64,000 bases of DNA from Streptomyces paradoxus. Lineage in GTDB: Bacteria > Actinomycetota > Actinomycetes > Streptomycetales > Streptomycetaceae. The notes under the pieces were generated by a model. It had not been told where the DNA came from. It did no database searches and saw only the letters and a list, made by a program, of their open reading frames with translations. Positions 8,148-16,217 of this stretch are shown in pieces; within the stretch, counting starts at the first letter, position 1, and every line of letters begins with the position of its first letter. Made by a program: the position numbers and the translations under genes. Where the stretch lies: positions 186,001-250,000 of the forward strand of contig NZ_JACHGV010000004.1 in NCBI RefSeq assembly GCF_014202475.1, in the 5' to 3' direction.

Positions 8148-9131
8148 GTGACCGCCTACCAGCCCCCTGGTGAACCCGGCGCCGCCACCGGCCCCGCACA
8201 CGGGTCCGGCCCCGCCCGGTACGACGCCGTCGTGCTCGCCGGCGGTGCCGCCCGGCGCCTCGGCGGCACCGACAAACCCGGCGTGCGGGTGGGCGGGCGG
8301 CCCCTGCTCGACCGGGTGCTCGCGGCCTGCGCCGGCGCTCGCACCACCGTCGTCGTCGCCGCGCCCCGCCCGACCGCACGGCCCGTGACCTGGGCCCGCG
8401 AGGAGCCGCCCGGCGGCGGACCGCTCGCCGCGCTGGACGCCGGGCTCCACCACACCACGGCCGAGCACGTCGTGGTGCTCTCCGCCGACCTGCCGTTCCT
8501 CCACGAGACGACCGTGGACCGCATGCTGGGCGCGTTGCGGACGAGCGGCCGCGACGGCGTGCTGCTGACCGACCCCGGCGGCCGCGACCAGCCACTCGTG
8601 GCCGCATACCGCGCGCCGCGGCTGCGCGAGGAACTCGCGCTCCTCGCCGGCCGGCACGGCGCCCTCGCCGGCCTGCCCCTGCGGCGCCTCACCGCCGAAC
8701 TGGATCTCACCCGCATCTCCGACCCCGTCGCGTCCTTCGACTGCGACACCTGGGACGACATCGCCACCGCCAGGGCACGTATCAGGGAGCATGGGCACGT
8801 GTTGGATGAATGGATTTCCGCCGTCAAGGACGAACTGGGGATCGACCTCGATGTCGACACCCGCGGCCTGCTCGACCTCGCCCGCGACGCCGCCCACGGT
8901 GTGGCCCGGCCCGCGGCGCCGCTGACCACCTTCCTCGTCGGCTACGCGGCCGCGCAGGCCGGTGGCGGCCCCGAGGCCGTCGCCGAGGCCGCCCGCAAAG
9001 CTGTGGCCCTCGCCGCCCGCTGGGCGCAGGAGAGCACCTCGGAGGACCGGCCCTCCGCCGACGAGCAGCAGGCCCCCCAGGGTGACGTCGCCCCCGACGC
9101 CACCCCCGACACCCGCCCGGACGCCGGATGA
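8148..9131 (+). CDS. mobA: MobA-like nucleotidyltransferase fused to a DUF6457 domain
   Basis: A 327-residue protein from a GTG start. The N-terminal part (about 24-210) is a MobA/IspD-like Rossmann domain with LAGGAARRLGGTDKP, the NTP-binding GGxxxRxG...K signature, and a metal-binding SADLPF. MobA adds GMP to molybdopterin. The C-terminal part (about 222-300, LDEWISAVKDELGIDLDVD...) is a separate helical DUF6457-type domain. The moeA-like gene follows with an ATGA overlap, supporting molybdenum cofactor biosynthesis. The last 30 residues are acidic and disordered. Confidence 0.8.
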   Translation: MTAYQPPGEPGAATGPAHGSGPARYDAVVLAGGAARRLGGTDKPGVRVGGRPLLDRVLAACAGARTTVVVAAPRPTARPVTWAREEPPGGGPLAALDAGLHHTTAEHVVVLSADLPFLHETTVDRMLGALRTSGRDGVLLTDPGGRDQPLVAAYRAPRLREELALLAGRHGALAGLPLRRLTAELDLTRISDPVASFDCDTWDDIATARARIREHGHVLDEWISAVKDELGIDLDVDTRGLLDLARDAAHGVARPAAPLTTFLVGYAAAQAGGGPEAVAEAARKAVALAARWAQESTSEDRPSADEQQAPQGDVAPDATPDTRPDAG

Positions 9132-10516
9132 CCCCGCACGGCGCCCGTGCCGGTGAGGACGCCGAGGACCTCGACGTCGAGGAGGTGCTCGCCCTCGTGA
9201 AGAACAGCAACGGCAGCCACCTGCCCGACCCCGCGGCACGAGGCGGGACGGACAGCGCCCGCGCCTCCCACCAGCCGGATCCCTCCGCCCGGCCCGACAC
9301 CCGCCACCGCGCCACTGCCTGGCCCGAGGCCCGGGCCCTCGCGGAACGCGCCGGCCGCCATGCCACCCGGGCCGCCCGCCGGGCCACCGTCTCCGTGCCC
9401 CTCGACACCGCCCTCGGCCTGACCCTCGCCGCCCCGCTCGACGCCCTCACCGACCTGCCCTCCTTCGACACCTCGGCGATGGACGGCTGGGCGGTCTGCG
9501 GCCCCGCTCCCTGGCACGTACGGGACGAGGGCGTCCTCGCCGGGCACGCCGCCCCCGTGTCCCTCACCGACGGCGAGGCCGTGCGGATCGCCACCGGCGC
9601 CCGCGTCCCCCCGGACACCACCGCCGTCCTGCGCAGCGAGCACGGCCGCACCGACGCAAAGGGCCGCCTGTACGCGACCAGGGACGTCGTCCCCGGCCAG
9701 GACATCCGCCCGCGCGGCCAGGAGTGCCGCACCGGCGACCAGCTCCTCGCCGCCGGCACCCTCGTCACCCCGGCCGTCCTCGGGCTCGCGGCGGCGGCCG
9801 GATACGACACCGTCACCGCCGTCCCCCGGGCCCGCGCCGAAGTCCTCGTCCTCGGTGACGAGTTGCTCACCCAGGGCCTGCCGCGCGACGGCCTGATCCG
9901 GGACGCGCTCGGCCCCATGCTGCCGCCGTGGCTGCGGGCGCTCGGCGCCGAGGTCAGCGCCGTCCGGCGCATCCGCGACGACGCCGACGCCCTGCACGAG
10001 GCCGTCACCGCCTGCGACGCCGACGTCATCCTCACCACCGGCGGCACCGCGGCGGGCCCCGTCGACCACGTCCACCCCACGCTGCGCAGGATCGGCGCCG
10101 AACTCCTCGTCGACGGCGTCATGGTGCGCCCGGGCCACCCCATGCTGCTGGCCCGCACCACGGAGACCCAGCACCTCGTCGGCCTGCCGGGCAATCCGCT
10201 CGCCGCCGTCTCCGGCCTGCTGACGCTCGCCGAGCCGCTGCTGCGGATCCTCGCGGCCCGCCCGGCCCCGGAGCCGTACACGCTGCCGCTCCGGGACGCC
10301 GTGCACGGGCACCCGCACGACACCCGTCTCGTCCCCGTCGTCCTGCGCGGCGACGAGTGCGTGCCGCTGCACTACAACGGCCCCGCCATGCTGCGCGGCA
10401 TCGCGGCGGCCGACGCACTGGCCGTCGTACCGCCCGGCGGCGCACGTTCGGGGCAGGAGGCGGAACTGCTCGACCTCCCCTGGGCGTCCGGAGGAATCGG
10501 GGTGTGTTTCACGTGA
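9128..10516 (+). CDS. moeA: Molybdopterin molybdenumtransferase MoeA-like protein
   Basis: A 462-residue protein. MoeA inserts molybdate into adenylated molybdopterin. Visible motifs are SAMDGWAV (about 117-124), LGDELLTQG (about 240), TTGGTAAGPVDHVHP (about 302-316) and GLPGNPLAAVSGL (about 354-366). The TTGGTAAGPVDH stretch departs from the usual TSGGVSVGxxD of MoeA, so this is a divergent family member. The first 70 residues are a low-complexity extension. It overlaps the MobA-like gene by 4 bp. Its TGA lies inside the parS palindrome and overlaps the next start (GTGA). Confidence 0.8.
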   Translation: MTPHGARAGEDAEDLDVEEVLALVKNSNGSHLPDPAARGGTDSARASHQPDPSARPDTRHRATAWPEARALAERAGRHATRAARRATVSVPLDTALGLTLAAPLDALTDLPSFDTSAMDGWAVCGPAPWHVRDEGVLAGHAAPVSLTDGEAVRIATGARVPPDTTAVLRSEHGRTDAKGRLYATRDVVPGQDIRPRGQECRTGDQLLAAGTLVTPAVLGLAAAAGYDTVTAVPRARAEVLVLGDELLTQGLPRDGLIRDALGPMLPPWLRALGAEVSAVRRIRDDADALHEAVTACDADVILTTGGTAAGPVDHVHPTLRRIGAELLVDGVMVRPGHPMLLARTTETQHLVGLPGNPLAAVSGLLTLAEPLLRILAARPAPEPYTLPLRDAVHGHPHDTRLVPVVLRGDECVPLHYNGPAMLRGIAAADALAVVPPGGARSGQEAELLDLPWASGGIGVCFT

Positions 10517-10519
10517 AAC
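10506..10519. other. parS: parS chromosome-partition site (GTTTCACGTGAAAC)
   Basis: A perfect 14-bp palindrome identical to the known Streptomyces/Bacillus parS core, bound by ParB. It covers the last codons of moeA and the GTG start of the channel gene. Copies of parS cluster around oriC in Streptomyces. Confidence 0.88.
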
Positions 10520-11622
10520 TTCCGGGCCAGGACGCGATCGCCCGCCAGGCCGACGAGCATCTGGTGACCCATCGGGTGAAACTCCCGAGGAAGGTGGTGG
10601 AGCACCCGTTCCGCCAGGTCGCCAAGCGGCTCTCCATCGCCCTGCTGGTGCTCGTCGTGACCGCGCTGATCGTCTACGCCGACCGGGACGGCTACAACGA
10701 CAACGCGGGCGGTGGCGTCGACCTTCTCGACGCCTTCTACTACGCGACCGTCACACTCTCCACCACCGGCTACGGTGACATCGCGCCGGCCAGCGACGCC
10801 GCTCGGCTCACCAACATCCTCCTCATCACGCCCCTGCGCGTGCTGTTCCTGATCATCCTGGTCGGCACCACCCTCGAAGCCCTCACCGAACGCACCCGGG
10901 AGGAGTGGCGACTGACCCGCTGGAGGTCCACGTTGCGCGATCACACCGTTGTCATCGGCTTCGGCACGAAGGGCAGGTCGGCGATCCGGACCGTCTGCGC
11001 GACGGGCCTGAGGAAGGAGCAGGTCGTCGTGGTCGACCCCAGTTCCAAGGTGGTCGACGCCGCGACCGCCGAGGGCTACGCGGGCATCGTCGGGGACGCG
11101 ACCCGCAGCGAAGTGCTCAAGCAGGCCGAGGTGCACAAGGCGCGTCAGATCATCATCGCGACCCAGCGCGACGACACAGCGGTCCTGGTGACGCTGACGG
11201 CCCGGCAGCTCAACCGCGGGGCGAAGATCGTGGCGGCGGTGCGGGAGGAGGAGAACGCGCCGTTGCTCAAGCAGTCCGGGGCCGACGCGGTCATCACCAG
11301 CGCCAGCGCCGCCGGCCGGCTGCTCGGCCTCTCCGTCCTGAGCCCCTCCGCGGGCATGGTGCTGGAGGACCTCATCCAGCAGGGCAGCGGCCTCGACCTC
11401 GTCGAACGGCCGGTCGTCAAGGCCGAGGTGGGCAAGACGCCGCGGGAGGTCGCCGACCTGGTCGTGAGCGTCATACGCGGTCACCGGGTCCTCGGCTACG
11501 ACGATCCGGCCGTCGGGAGACTGGAGCTGACCGACCGGCTCATCACGATCGTGCGGAAGACCCCGGCCACCCAGGTCGCGCCCGACATCCGGCCGATGCC
11601 CCCGATGCCCCGCAACAACTGA
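10513..11622 (+). CDS. Potassium channel with cytoplasmic TrkA-N (RCK) domain
   Basis: A 369-residue membrane protein. The first membrane segment is about residues 39-55 (LSIALLVLVVTALIVYA). The pore has the selectivity filter TTGYGD (84-89). The second membrane segment is about 105-120 (VLFLIILVGTTLEAL). A Rossmann RCK/TrkA-N domain begins near 135 (HTVVIGFGTKGRSAI) and a short TrkA-C-like region near 285. This is the two-transmembrane Kch/MthK layout for ligand-gated K+ flux. The GTG start lies inside parS and overlaps the moeA stop, and no separate ribosome site is evident, so coupling to moeA translation is likely. Confidence 0.88.
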   Translation: MKLPGQDAIARQADEHLVTHRVKLPRKVVEHPFRQVAKRLSIALLVLVVTALIVYADRDGYNDNAGGGVDLLDAFYYATVTLSTTGYGDIAPASDAARLTNILLITPLRVLFLIILVGTTLEALTERTREEWRLTRWRSTLRDHTVVIGFGTKGRSAIRTVCATGLRKEQVVVVDPSSKVVDAATAEGYAGIVGDATRSEVLKQAEVHKARQIIIATQRDDTAVLVTLTARQLNRGAKIVAAVREEENAPLLKQSGADAVITSASAAGRLLGLSVLSPSAGMVLEDLIQQGSGLDLVERPVVKAEVGKTPREVADLVVSVIRGHRVLGYDDPAVGRLELTDRLITIVRKTPATQVAPDIRPMPPMPRNN

Positions 11623-11638
11623 GAACCGGGCAGAAACA

Positions 11639-11678
11639 CGCCGGCCGCCGCGCACCACCCGGTGCGGGACGGCCGGCG
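11639..11678. terminator. Bidirectional hairpin between the channel and ABC permease genes
   Basis: CGCCGGCCG and CGGCCGGCG arms enclose an inner GCGCACC/GGTGCG stem. It lies between convergent genes ending at 11622 and 11694. Confidence 0.65.
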
Positions 11679-11693
11679 AGGCGCTTCAATGCG

Positions 11694-12542
11694 CTACTTC
11701 CGGTTGTACAGCCGCATCGTGACCGGCCCGAAGACCAGCACGAACAGCCCGGCCCAGCCCAGCGACCAGGCGACCTCGTCGGCCGGCCAGTCGCCGCCCA
11801 TCAGACCGCGCACCGCCGACGCCAGATGGGTGATGGGGCTGTTGTTCACGAACGCCTGCAGCCAGCCCGGCATCGTCTTCGGGTCCACGAACACGTTGGA
11901 CAGGAAGGTGAGCGGGAAGATCACCATCATGCTGACGCCCATTACCGACTTCTCGGTGCGCAGCATCAGCCCGAACATCGTCCAGATCCACGAGAAGGAG
12001 AACGAGAAGGCCACCAGCAGGGCGATCCCGGCGAGCACACCGGCCACTCCGCCGTCCGGCCGGTAGCCGAGGATCATGCCGACGGTGAGCATCACGATCG
12101 ACGCGATCGTGTACCGCAGGGCGTCACCGAGGAGATAGCCGACCATCGTCGACGGCCGCCAGATCGGCAGGCTGCGGAACCGGTCGAACACGCCCTTCTC
12201 GATGTCGGTGTTCACGGAGACGCCCGTGTACATCGTGATCATCACGACCGACATCACGAGGATGCCCGGCAGCAGGAACTGGATGTACTCCTTCGGCGAG
12301 CCGGCCAGCGCCCCGCCGAACAGGTACGTGTACATCAGCACCATCATGATCGGGAACGCCGTGACGTCGAAGAGCTGCTCCGGCACGTGCTTGATCTTGA
12401 GCATCGCCCGCCAGCCGAAGGTCATCGAGGCCGACCACGCGCTGGGCCGCGACGGCCGCTCCTTGGAGACGAGCAGCGCGGCGAGGGACTCGGCACTGAC
12501 CGGGGCGAGCTCTTTGCTCTCGGTGGTCGTCGCGGTGCTCAT
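11694..12542 (-). CDS. ABC-2 type transporter permease, DrrB-like
   Basis: A 282-residue membrane protein with six predicted helices, including [60 protein letters not shown] and the C-terminal [14 protein letters not shown]. The conserved loop [16 protein letters not shown] is typical of DrrB/ABC-2 exporters of daunorubicin-type drugs. The ATG overlaps the upstream ATPase stop (ATGA). With the ATPase it makes an efflux pump whose substrate cannot be read from sequence. Confidence 0.88.
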   Translation of the reverse strand: MSTATTTESKELAPVSAESLAALLVSKERPSRPSAWSASMTFGWRAMLKIKHVPEQLFDVTAFPIMMVLMYTYLFGGALAGSPKEYIQFLLPGILVMSVVMITMYTGVSVNTDIEKGVFDRFRSLPIWRPSTMVGYLLGDALRYTIASIVMLTVGMILGYRPDGGVAGVLAGIALLVAFSFSFSWIWTMFGLMLRTEKSVMGVSMMVIFPLTFLSNVFVDPKTMPGWLQAFVNNSPITHLASAVRGLMGGDWPADEVAWSLGWAGLFVLVFGPVTMRLYNRK

Positions 12543-13558
12543 GCCGCCACCTCGTCCTTCGGGTTGTCGGAGCGGTCGGAGGACTCGTGCGTGTCGTGCC
12601 CGGTGAGGGCGAGGAACACCTCGTCGAGGCTGGGCTGGCCCAGCGAGAAGTTGTCGACGGTGATCCCGGCCCGGGCCAGCTCGCCCAGGGCGCGGGAGGC
12701 CTGCTCGGCGGCGGAGTCGTCGCCGGCCGCCGTGGCGAGGCGGGCGGTGAGGGCCACCGGGTCGGGCTCCGGCTGCACCTGCGCGTCGAGGGCGCGGCGC
12801 AGCAGGCCGGCCGCGAGATCGCGCTGCCCGGGATCGCGCAGGCGCAGATGGACGGATCCGGCGCCGACGGACGACTTCAGCTCGCCCTTGGTGCCCTCGG
12901 CGATCACCTTGCCGCGGTCGATAACGGCGATCCGGGACGCCAGCTGGTCGGCCTCGTCCAGATACTGCGTGGTCAGCAGGACGGTGGTGCCCTGCGCGAC
13001 CACGGCCCGCACGATGTCCCAGACCTGGTTGCGGCTGCGCGGGTCCAGGCCGGTCGTCGGCTCGTCGAGGAAGAGCAGGTCGGGGGTGTTGAGGATGGAC
13101 GCGGCGATGTCGATGCGGCGCCGCATGCCGCCGGAGTAGTGCTTGACCTGCTTGGCGGCCGCCTCCGAGAGCCCGAAGGCCTCCAGGAGCTGGCCGGCGC
13201 GTTCGCGGGCGGACTTCTTGTGGTGTCCGAGGAGCCGGCCGAGCAGGACCAGGTTCTCGGTGCCGGTGAGGTCCTCGTCGACCGACGCGTACTGGCCGGT
13301 GAGGCTCACCCGGCCGCGTACCTCGTCCGCCTCGCGGACGACGTCGTGGCCGAAGACGTGCGCCTCGCCGCCGTCCGGCCGCAGGAGTGTGGCGAGCATC
13401 TTCACGGTGGTGGTCTTGCCGGCGCCGTTCGGGCCGAGGACGCCGTAGACCGTGCCCGCGGGCACGGCCAGGTCGACTCCGTCGACGGCTCTCGTCTCGC
13501 CGAACGTTTTCACCAGGCCCGCGGTCTCGATCGCCAGGCCGGACTTCTGCGTGCTCAT
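12539..13558 (-). CDS. ABC transporter ATP-binding protein, DrrA-like
   Basis: A 339-residue ATPase. Walker A is [10 protein letters not shown] (42-51), the signature motif is YSGGMRRR near 143 and Walker B is [13 protein letters not shown] near 162-174. The DrrA-type C-terminal extension follows after about 220 and ends near [17 protein letters not shown]. It powers export through the 11694 permease. It is divergent from the quinone oxidoreductase at 13729, with 170 bp between. Confidence 0.9.
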   Translation of the reverse strand: MSTQKSGLAIETAGLVKTFGETRAVDGVDLAVPAGTVYGVLGPNGAGKTTTVKMLATLLRPDGGEAHVFGHDVVREADEVRGRVSLTGQYASVDEDLTGTENLVLLGRLLGHHKKSARERAGQLLEAFGLSEAAAKQVKHYSGGMRRRIDIAASILNTPDLLFLDEPTTGLDPRSRNQVWDIVRAVVAQGTTVLLTTQYLDEADQLASRIAVIDRGKVIAEGTKGELKSSVGAGSVHLRLRDPGQRDLAAGLLRRALDAQVQPEPDPVALTARLATAAGDDSAAEQASRALGELARAGITVDNFSLGQPSLDEVFLALTGHDTHESSDRSDNPKDEVAA

Positions 13559-13728
13559 GCTTCGGGTCCTTCCGCGTGCTTGGGCTACGCATGGGGAGAC
13601 CTTTACCGTCGCCCAAACTCATCGGTGACGCACATGGGTTTTCGCCGGAACCGGTCCAAGGGCGTAGGCGGAGAGGACCTCGGGACGGAGCGGACTCGGT
13701 CCGAGGACCGAGGGGTACGGTCCCTGGC

Positions 13729-14718
13729 ATGCATGCGATCACGATTCCCGAACCTGGTGGGCCCGAGGCGCTGGTCTGGGACGAGGTCCCCGACCCCGTG
13801 CCCGGCGAGGGCGAGGTCCTGGTCGAGGTGGCGGCCGGCGCCGTCAACCGGGCCGACATACTGCAGCGGCAGGGCTTCTACGAGCCGCCGCCCGGCGCGT
13901 CCCCGTACCCCGGCCTGGAATGTTCCGGCCGGATCGCCGGGATCGGCTCCGGCGTCACCGGCTGGAACGTCGGCGACGAGGTGTGCGCGTTGCTCTCCGG
14001 CGGCGGCTACGCCGAGAAGGTGACCGTCCCGGCCGGGCAGCTGCTGCCCGTCCCCGAGGGGGTCGGCCTGACGCAGGCGGCGGCGCTGCCCGAGGTGGCC
14101 TGCACCGTCTGGTCGAACGTCTTCATGGTCGCCCACCTGCGGCCCGGCGAGACGCTCCTCGTGCACGGCGGGTCCAGCGGCATCGGCACGATGGCCATCC
14201 AGCTGGCCAAGGCCGTCGGTGCGCGGGTGGCCGTGACGGCCGGCACGAAGGAGAAGCTTCAGGCGTGCGCCGAGCTGGGCGCCGACATCCTGGTCAACTA
14301 CCGCGAGCAGGACTTCGTCGAGGAGGTCAGGAAGGCGACGGACGGCGCCGGTGCCGACGTCATCCTCGACAACATGGGCGCCAAGTACCTGGAGCGCAAC
14401 GTCAAGACCCTCGCCGTCAACGGCCGCCTCGCGATCATCGGCATGCAGGGCGGGGTCAAGGGCGAGCTGAACATCGGCGCCCTGCTGGCCAAGCGCGCCG
14501 CGATCAGCGCGACGTCCCTGCGTGCCCGGCCCCTGGAGGAGAAGGCCGCCATCGTCGCGGCCGTCCGCGAACACGTCTGGCCGCTGTTCGCGGACGGTCA
14601 CCTGCGCCCGGTCGTCGACCGTGAGCTCCCGATGCGGGACGCCGCCGCCGCGCACCGGGTGGTGGAGGAGAGCGGCCACGTCGGCAAGGTCCTGCTGATC
14701 ACCGCGCAGGGTGCCTGA
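13729..14718 (+). CDS. Zinc-independent NAD(P)H quinone oxidoreductase (MDR family, PIG3-like)
   Basis: A 329-residue medium-chain dehydrogenase/reductase. The N-terminal GroES-like domain includes NRADILQRQGFYEPPPGASPYPGLE, typical of quinone oxidoreductase/PIG3 proteins and lacking the zinc ligands of alcohol dehydrogenases. The cofactor site is HGGSSGIGTMAIQLAKA near 144-160. The chosen ATG is the first of two overlapping ATGs at GGCATGCATG. It reduces quinones with NADPH in the cytosol. It looks monocistronic. Confidence 0.85.
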   Translation: MHAITIPEPGGPEALVWDEVPDPVPGEGEVLVEVAAGAVNRADILQRQGFYEPPPGASPYPGLECSGRIAGIGSGVTGWNVGDEVCALLSGGGYAEKVTVPAGQLLPVPEGVGLTQAAALPEVACTVWSNVFMVAHLRPGETLLVHGGSSGIGTMAIQLAKAVGARVAVTAGTKEKLQACAELGADILVNYREQDFVEEVRKATDGAGADVILDNMGAKYLERNVKTLAVNGRLAIIGMQGGVKGELNIGALLAKRAAISATSLRARPLEEKAAIVAAVREHVWPLFADGHLRPVVDRELPMRDAAAAHRVVEESGHVGKVLLITAQGA

Positions 14719-14749
14719 CACCCGTCGCCGCGGAGATCCGGCAAGCCCG

Positions 14750-15307
14750 CTAGACCCTTCGCAGCCGCAGCGCGAAGAACGCCAGGCCCAGTCCCAGTCC
14801 GATCAGGACCAGGCCGCTGCCCAGGGGCAGGATCCGCAGGACCTGGCCGACGGGGCGTTCGGCGGTCGCGGCCTCCCGCACGGGCTGCTCCACGGGGTCG
14901 GAGGGCACCGGGGCGGTCGGCCGCGGTTCCTCGGGGACGGCCGAGGCGTCCGCGACGCCCGGCCGGTCCCCGGCGTCCTCCGGCCGTCCCGGCCGCACCC
15001 GGCCCTCTCCGGCCCGGCTCCCGGCCCGCGAGGGCTCGCCGGAGGCGGAAGGAGCCGCCAGGGCGGACGGGGCCGACGAAACCGCCCGGGCGGACGGGGC
15101 CGCCAGGGGTGACGGAGCGGCCCGGGTTCCGGGCCCTGCCTCCCTCGCGGCCTCCTCGTACGCGAGGGAAGTCCCGGAGAAGGGAACGGCCCCATGGGAC
15201 GGGACAGCCCCGTAGGACGGGGCGGATCCGCAGGGTGAGACGACCGCGCCCGCCCCCAGGGCGAGCACCAGTCCCGTCGCCCGCAGTGCGCGTAGCCATG
15301 GAGTCAC
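14750..15307 (-). CDS. Small exported protein with C-terminal membrane anchor, unknown function
   Basis: 185 residues from the GTG at 15307, which has GGAGGGGG about 9 nt upstream. The N-terminal signal-like segment is LRALRATGLVLALGAGAVVS. A long disordered Ala/Pro/Ser/Glu-rich stretch follows (about 40-145). The C-terminal transmembrane helix ILPLGSGLVLIGLGLGLAFFALRL ends in positive residues (RRV). The layout resembles cell-wall-exposed single-pass proteins but no sortase motif is visible. I recognise no family. It is convergent with the quinone oxidoreductase. Confidence 0.6.
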   Translation of the reverse strand: MTPWLRALRATGLVLALGAGAVVSPCGSAPSYGAVPSHGAVPFSGTSLAYEEAAREAGPGTRAAPSPLAAPSARAVSSAPSALAAPSASGEPSRAGSRAGEGRVRPGRPEDAGDRPGVADASAVPEEPRPTAPVPSDPVEQPVREAATAERPVGQVLRILPLGSGLVLIGLGLGLAFFALRLRRV

Positions 15308-15586
15308 GTGGGTGACCCCCTCCCGCCGTGCCCAGTGGGGCAGAAACGGCAAGTTCGGTCATATCGAGGCAATCAGCCTCACATCGCCTCAGACACCCGG
15401 CACTCCGGGTTCGGCCGACGGACGGAAATCGCCCCCGCCGGAGAAGGGGCGCCGGGGCCCGCCCGTCCCGTTTCACCCCCGAGGAAGAACCGCTCCCGCG
15501 GGAGCAACCCGGAGCCCGGCCGGTTCGTCTCCTCAAGCACGGTGGATCAGCCTCCCGTGGGGGCACCACGGAGGTGAGGTGCAGGC

Positions 15587-16144
15587 GTGCGACAGAATGG
15601 CGACATGGAGATGCCGAGGAACGAAAGGTCGCCGGAGAACCCGCAGATCCTGGTCGTGGGCCAGGACGGCATGGCGCTCGGTGGCGGCAGCGCAGACGAG
15701 GACTCCCGCGAGACCCCGGTCACGGAACAGGTGGAGCAGCCCGCGAAGGTCATGCGGATCGGCAGCATGATCAAGCAGCTGCTGGAGGAAGTGCGGGCGG
15801 CTCCCCTGGACGAGGCCAGCCGCGTGCGGCTCAAGGACATCCACGCCAGCTCGGTGAAGGAGCTGGAGGACGGCCTGGCACCCGAGCTGGTCGAGGAGCT
15901 GGAGCGGCTCTCGCTGCCCTTCACGGACGAGGCGACCCCCAGCGACTCGGAGCTGCGCATTGCGCAGGCCCAGCTGGTCGGCTGGCTGGAGGGGCTCTTC
16001 CACGGGATCCAGACGACACTGTTCGCCCAGCAGATGGCGGCCCGCGCCCAGCTGGAGCAGATGCGCCGCGCCCTCCCGCCGGGTGTCGGGGACGGCCTCG
16101 ACGAGCAGCACCCGGGCGGCCGTACCGGCGGCCCCTACCTGTAG
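15587..16144 (+). CDS. bpa: Bacterial proteasome activator Bpa/PafE (DUF2587)
   Basis: 185 residues from a GTG with GGAGGTGAGG just upstream. The helical core (about 50-165: VMRIGSMIKQLLEEVRAAPLDEAS..., LVGWLEGLFHGIQTTLFAQQ) matches the ring-forming, ATP-independent activator that docks on the 20S proteasome. The C-terminus ends GGPYL, matching the GQYL-type docking tail of mycobacterial Bpa with one change. It delivers unfolded proteins for degradation. It is monocistronic and convergent with the kinase at 16218. Confidence 0.87.
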   Translation: MRQNGDMEMPRNERSPENPQILVVGQDGMALGGGSADEDSRETPVTEQVEQPAKVMRIGSMIKQLLEEVRAAPLDEASRVRLKDIHASSVKELEDGLAPELVEELERLSLPFTDEATPSDSELRIAQAQLVGWLEGLFHGIQTTLFAQQMAARAQLEQMRRALPPGVGDGLDEQHPGGRTGGPYL

Positions 16145-16169
16145 GCGGCCGCGGGCCGTACAGACCAGA

Positions 16170-16197
16170 GGGCCCGGCGGCCGAAGCTGCCGGGCCC
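16170..16197. terminator. Bidirectional hairpin between bpa and the PASTA kinase
   Basis: GGGCCCGGC and GCCGGGCCC arms with an inner GC/GC pair around CGAA. It is followed by CCTT on the plus strand and lies between convergent stops. Confidence 0.7.
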
Positions 16198-16217
16198 CTT
16201 CCGTGTCGGAGGACCCG

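Noticed and set aside
6127..8607. 826-aa minus-strand reading frame across bkdB, bkdC and mobA
   Set aside because: Low-complexity Arg/Gly/Ala translation lying antisense to three clearly conserved genes.
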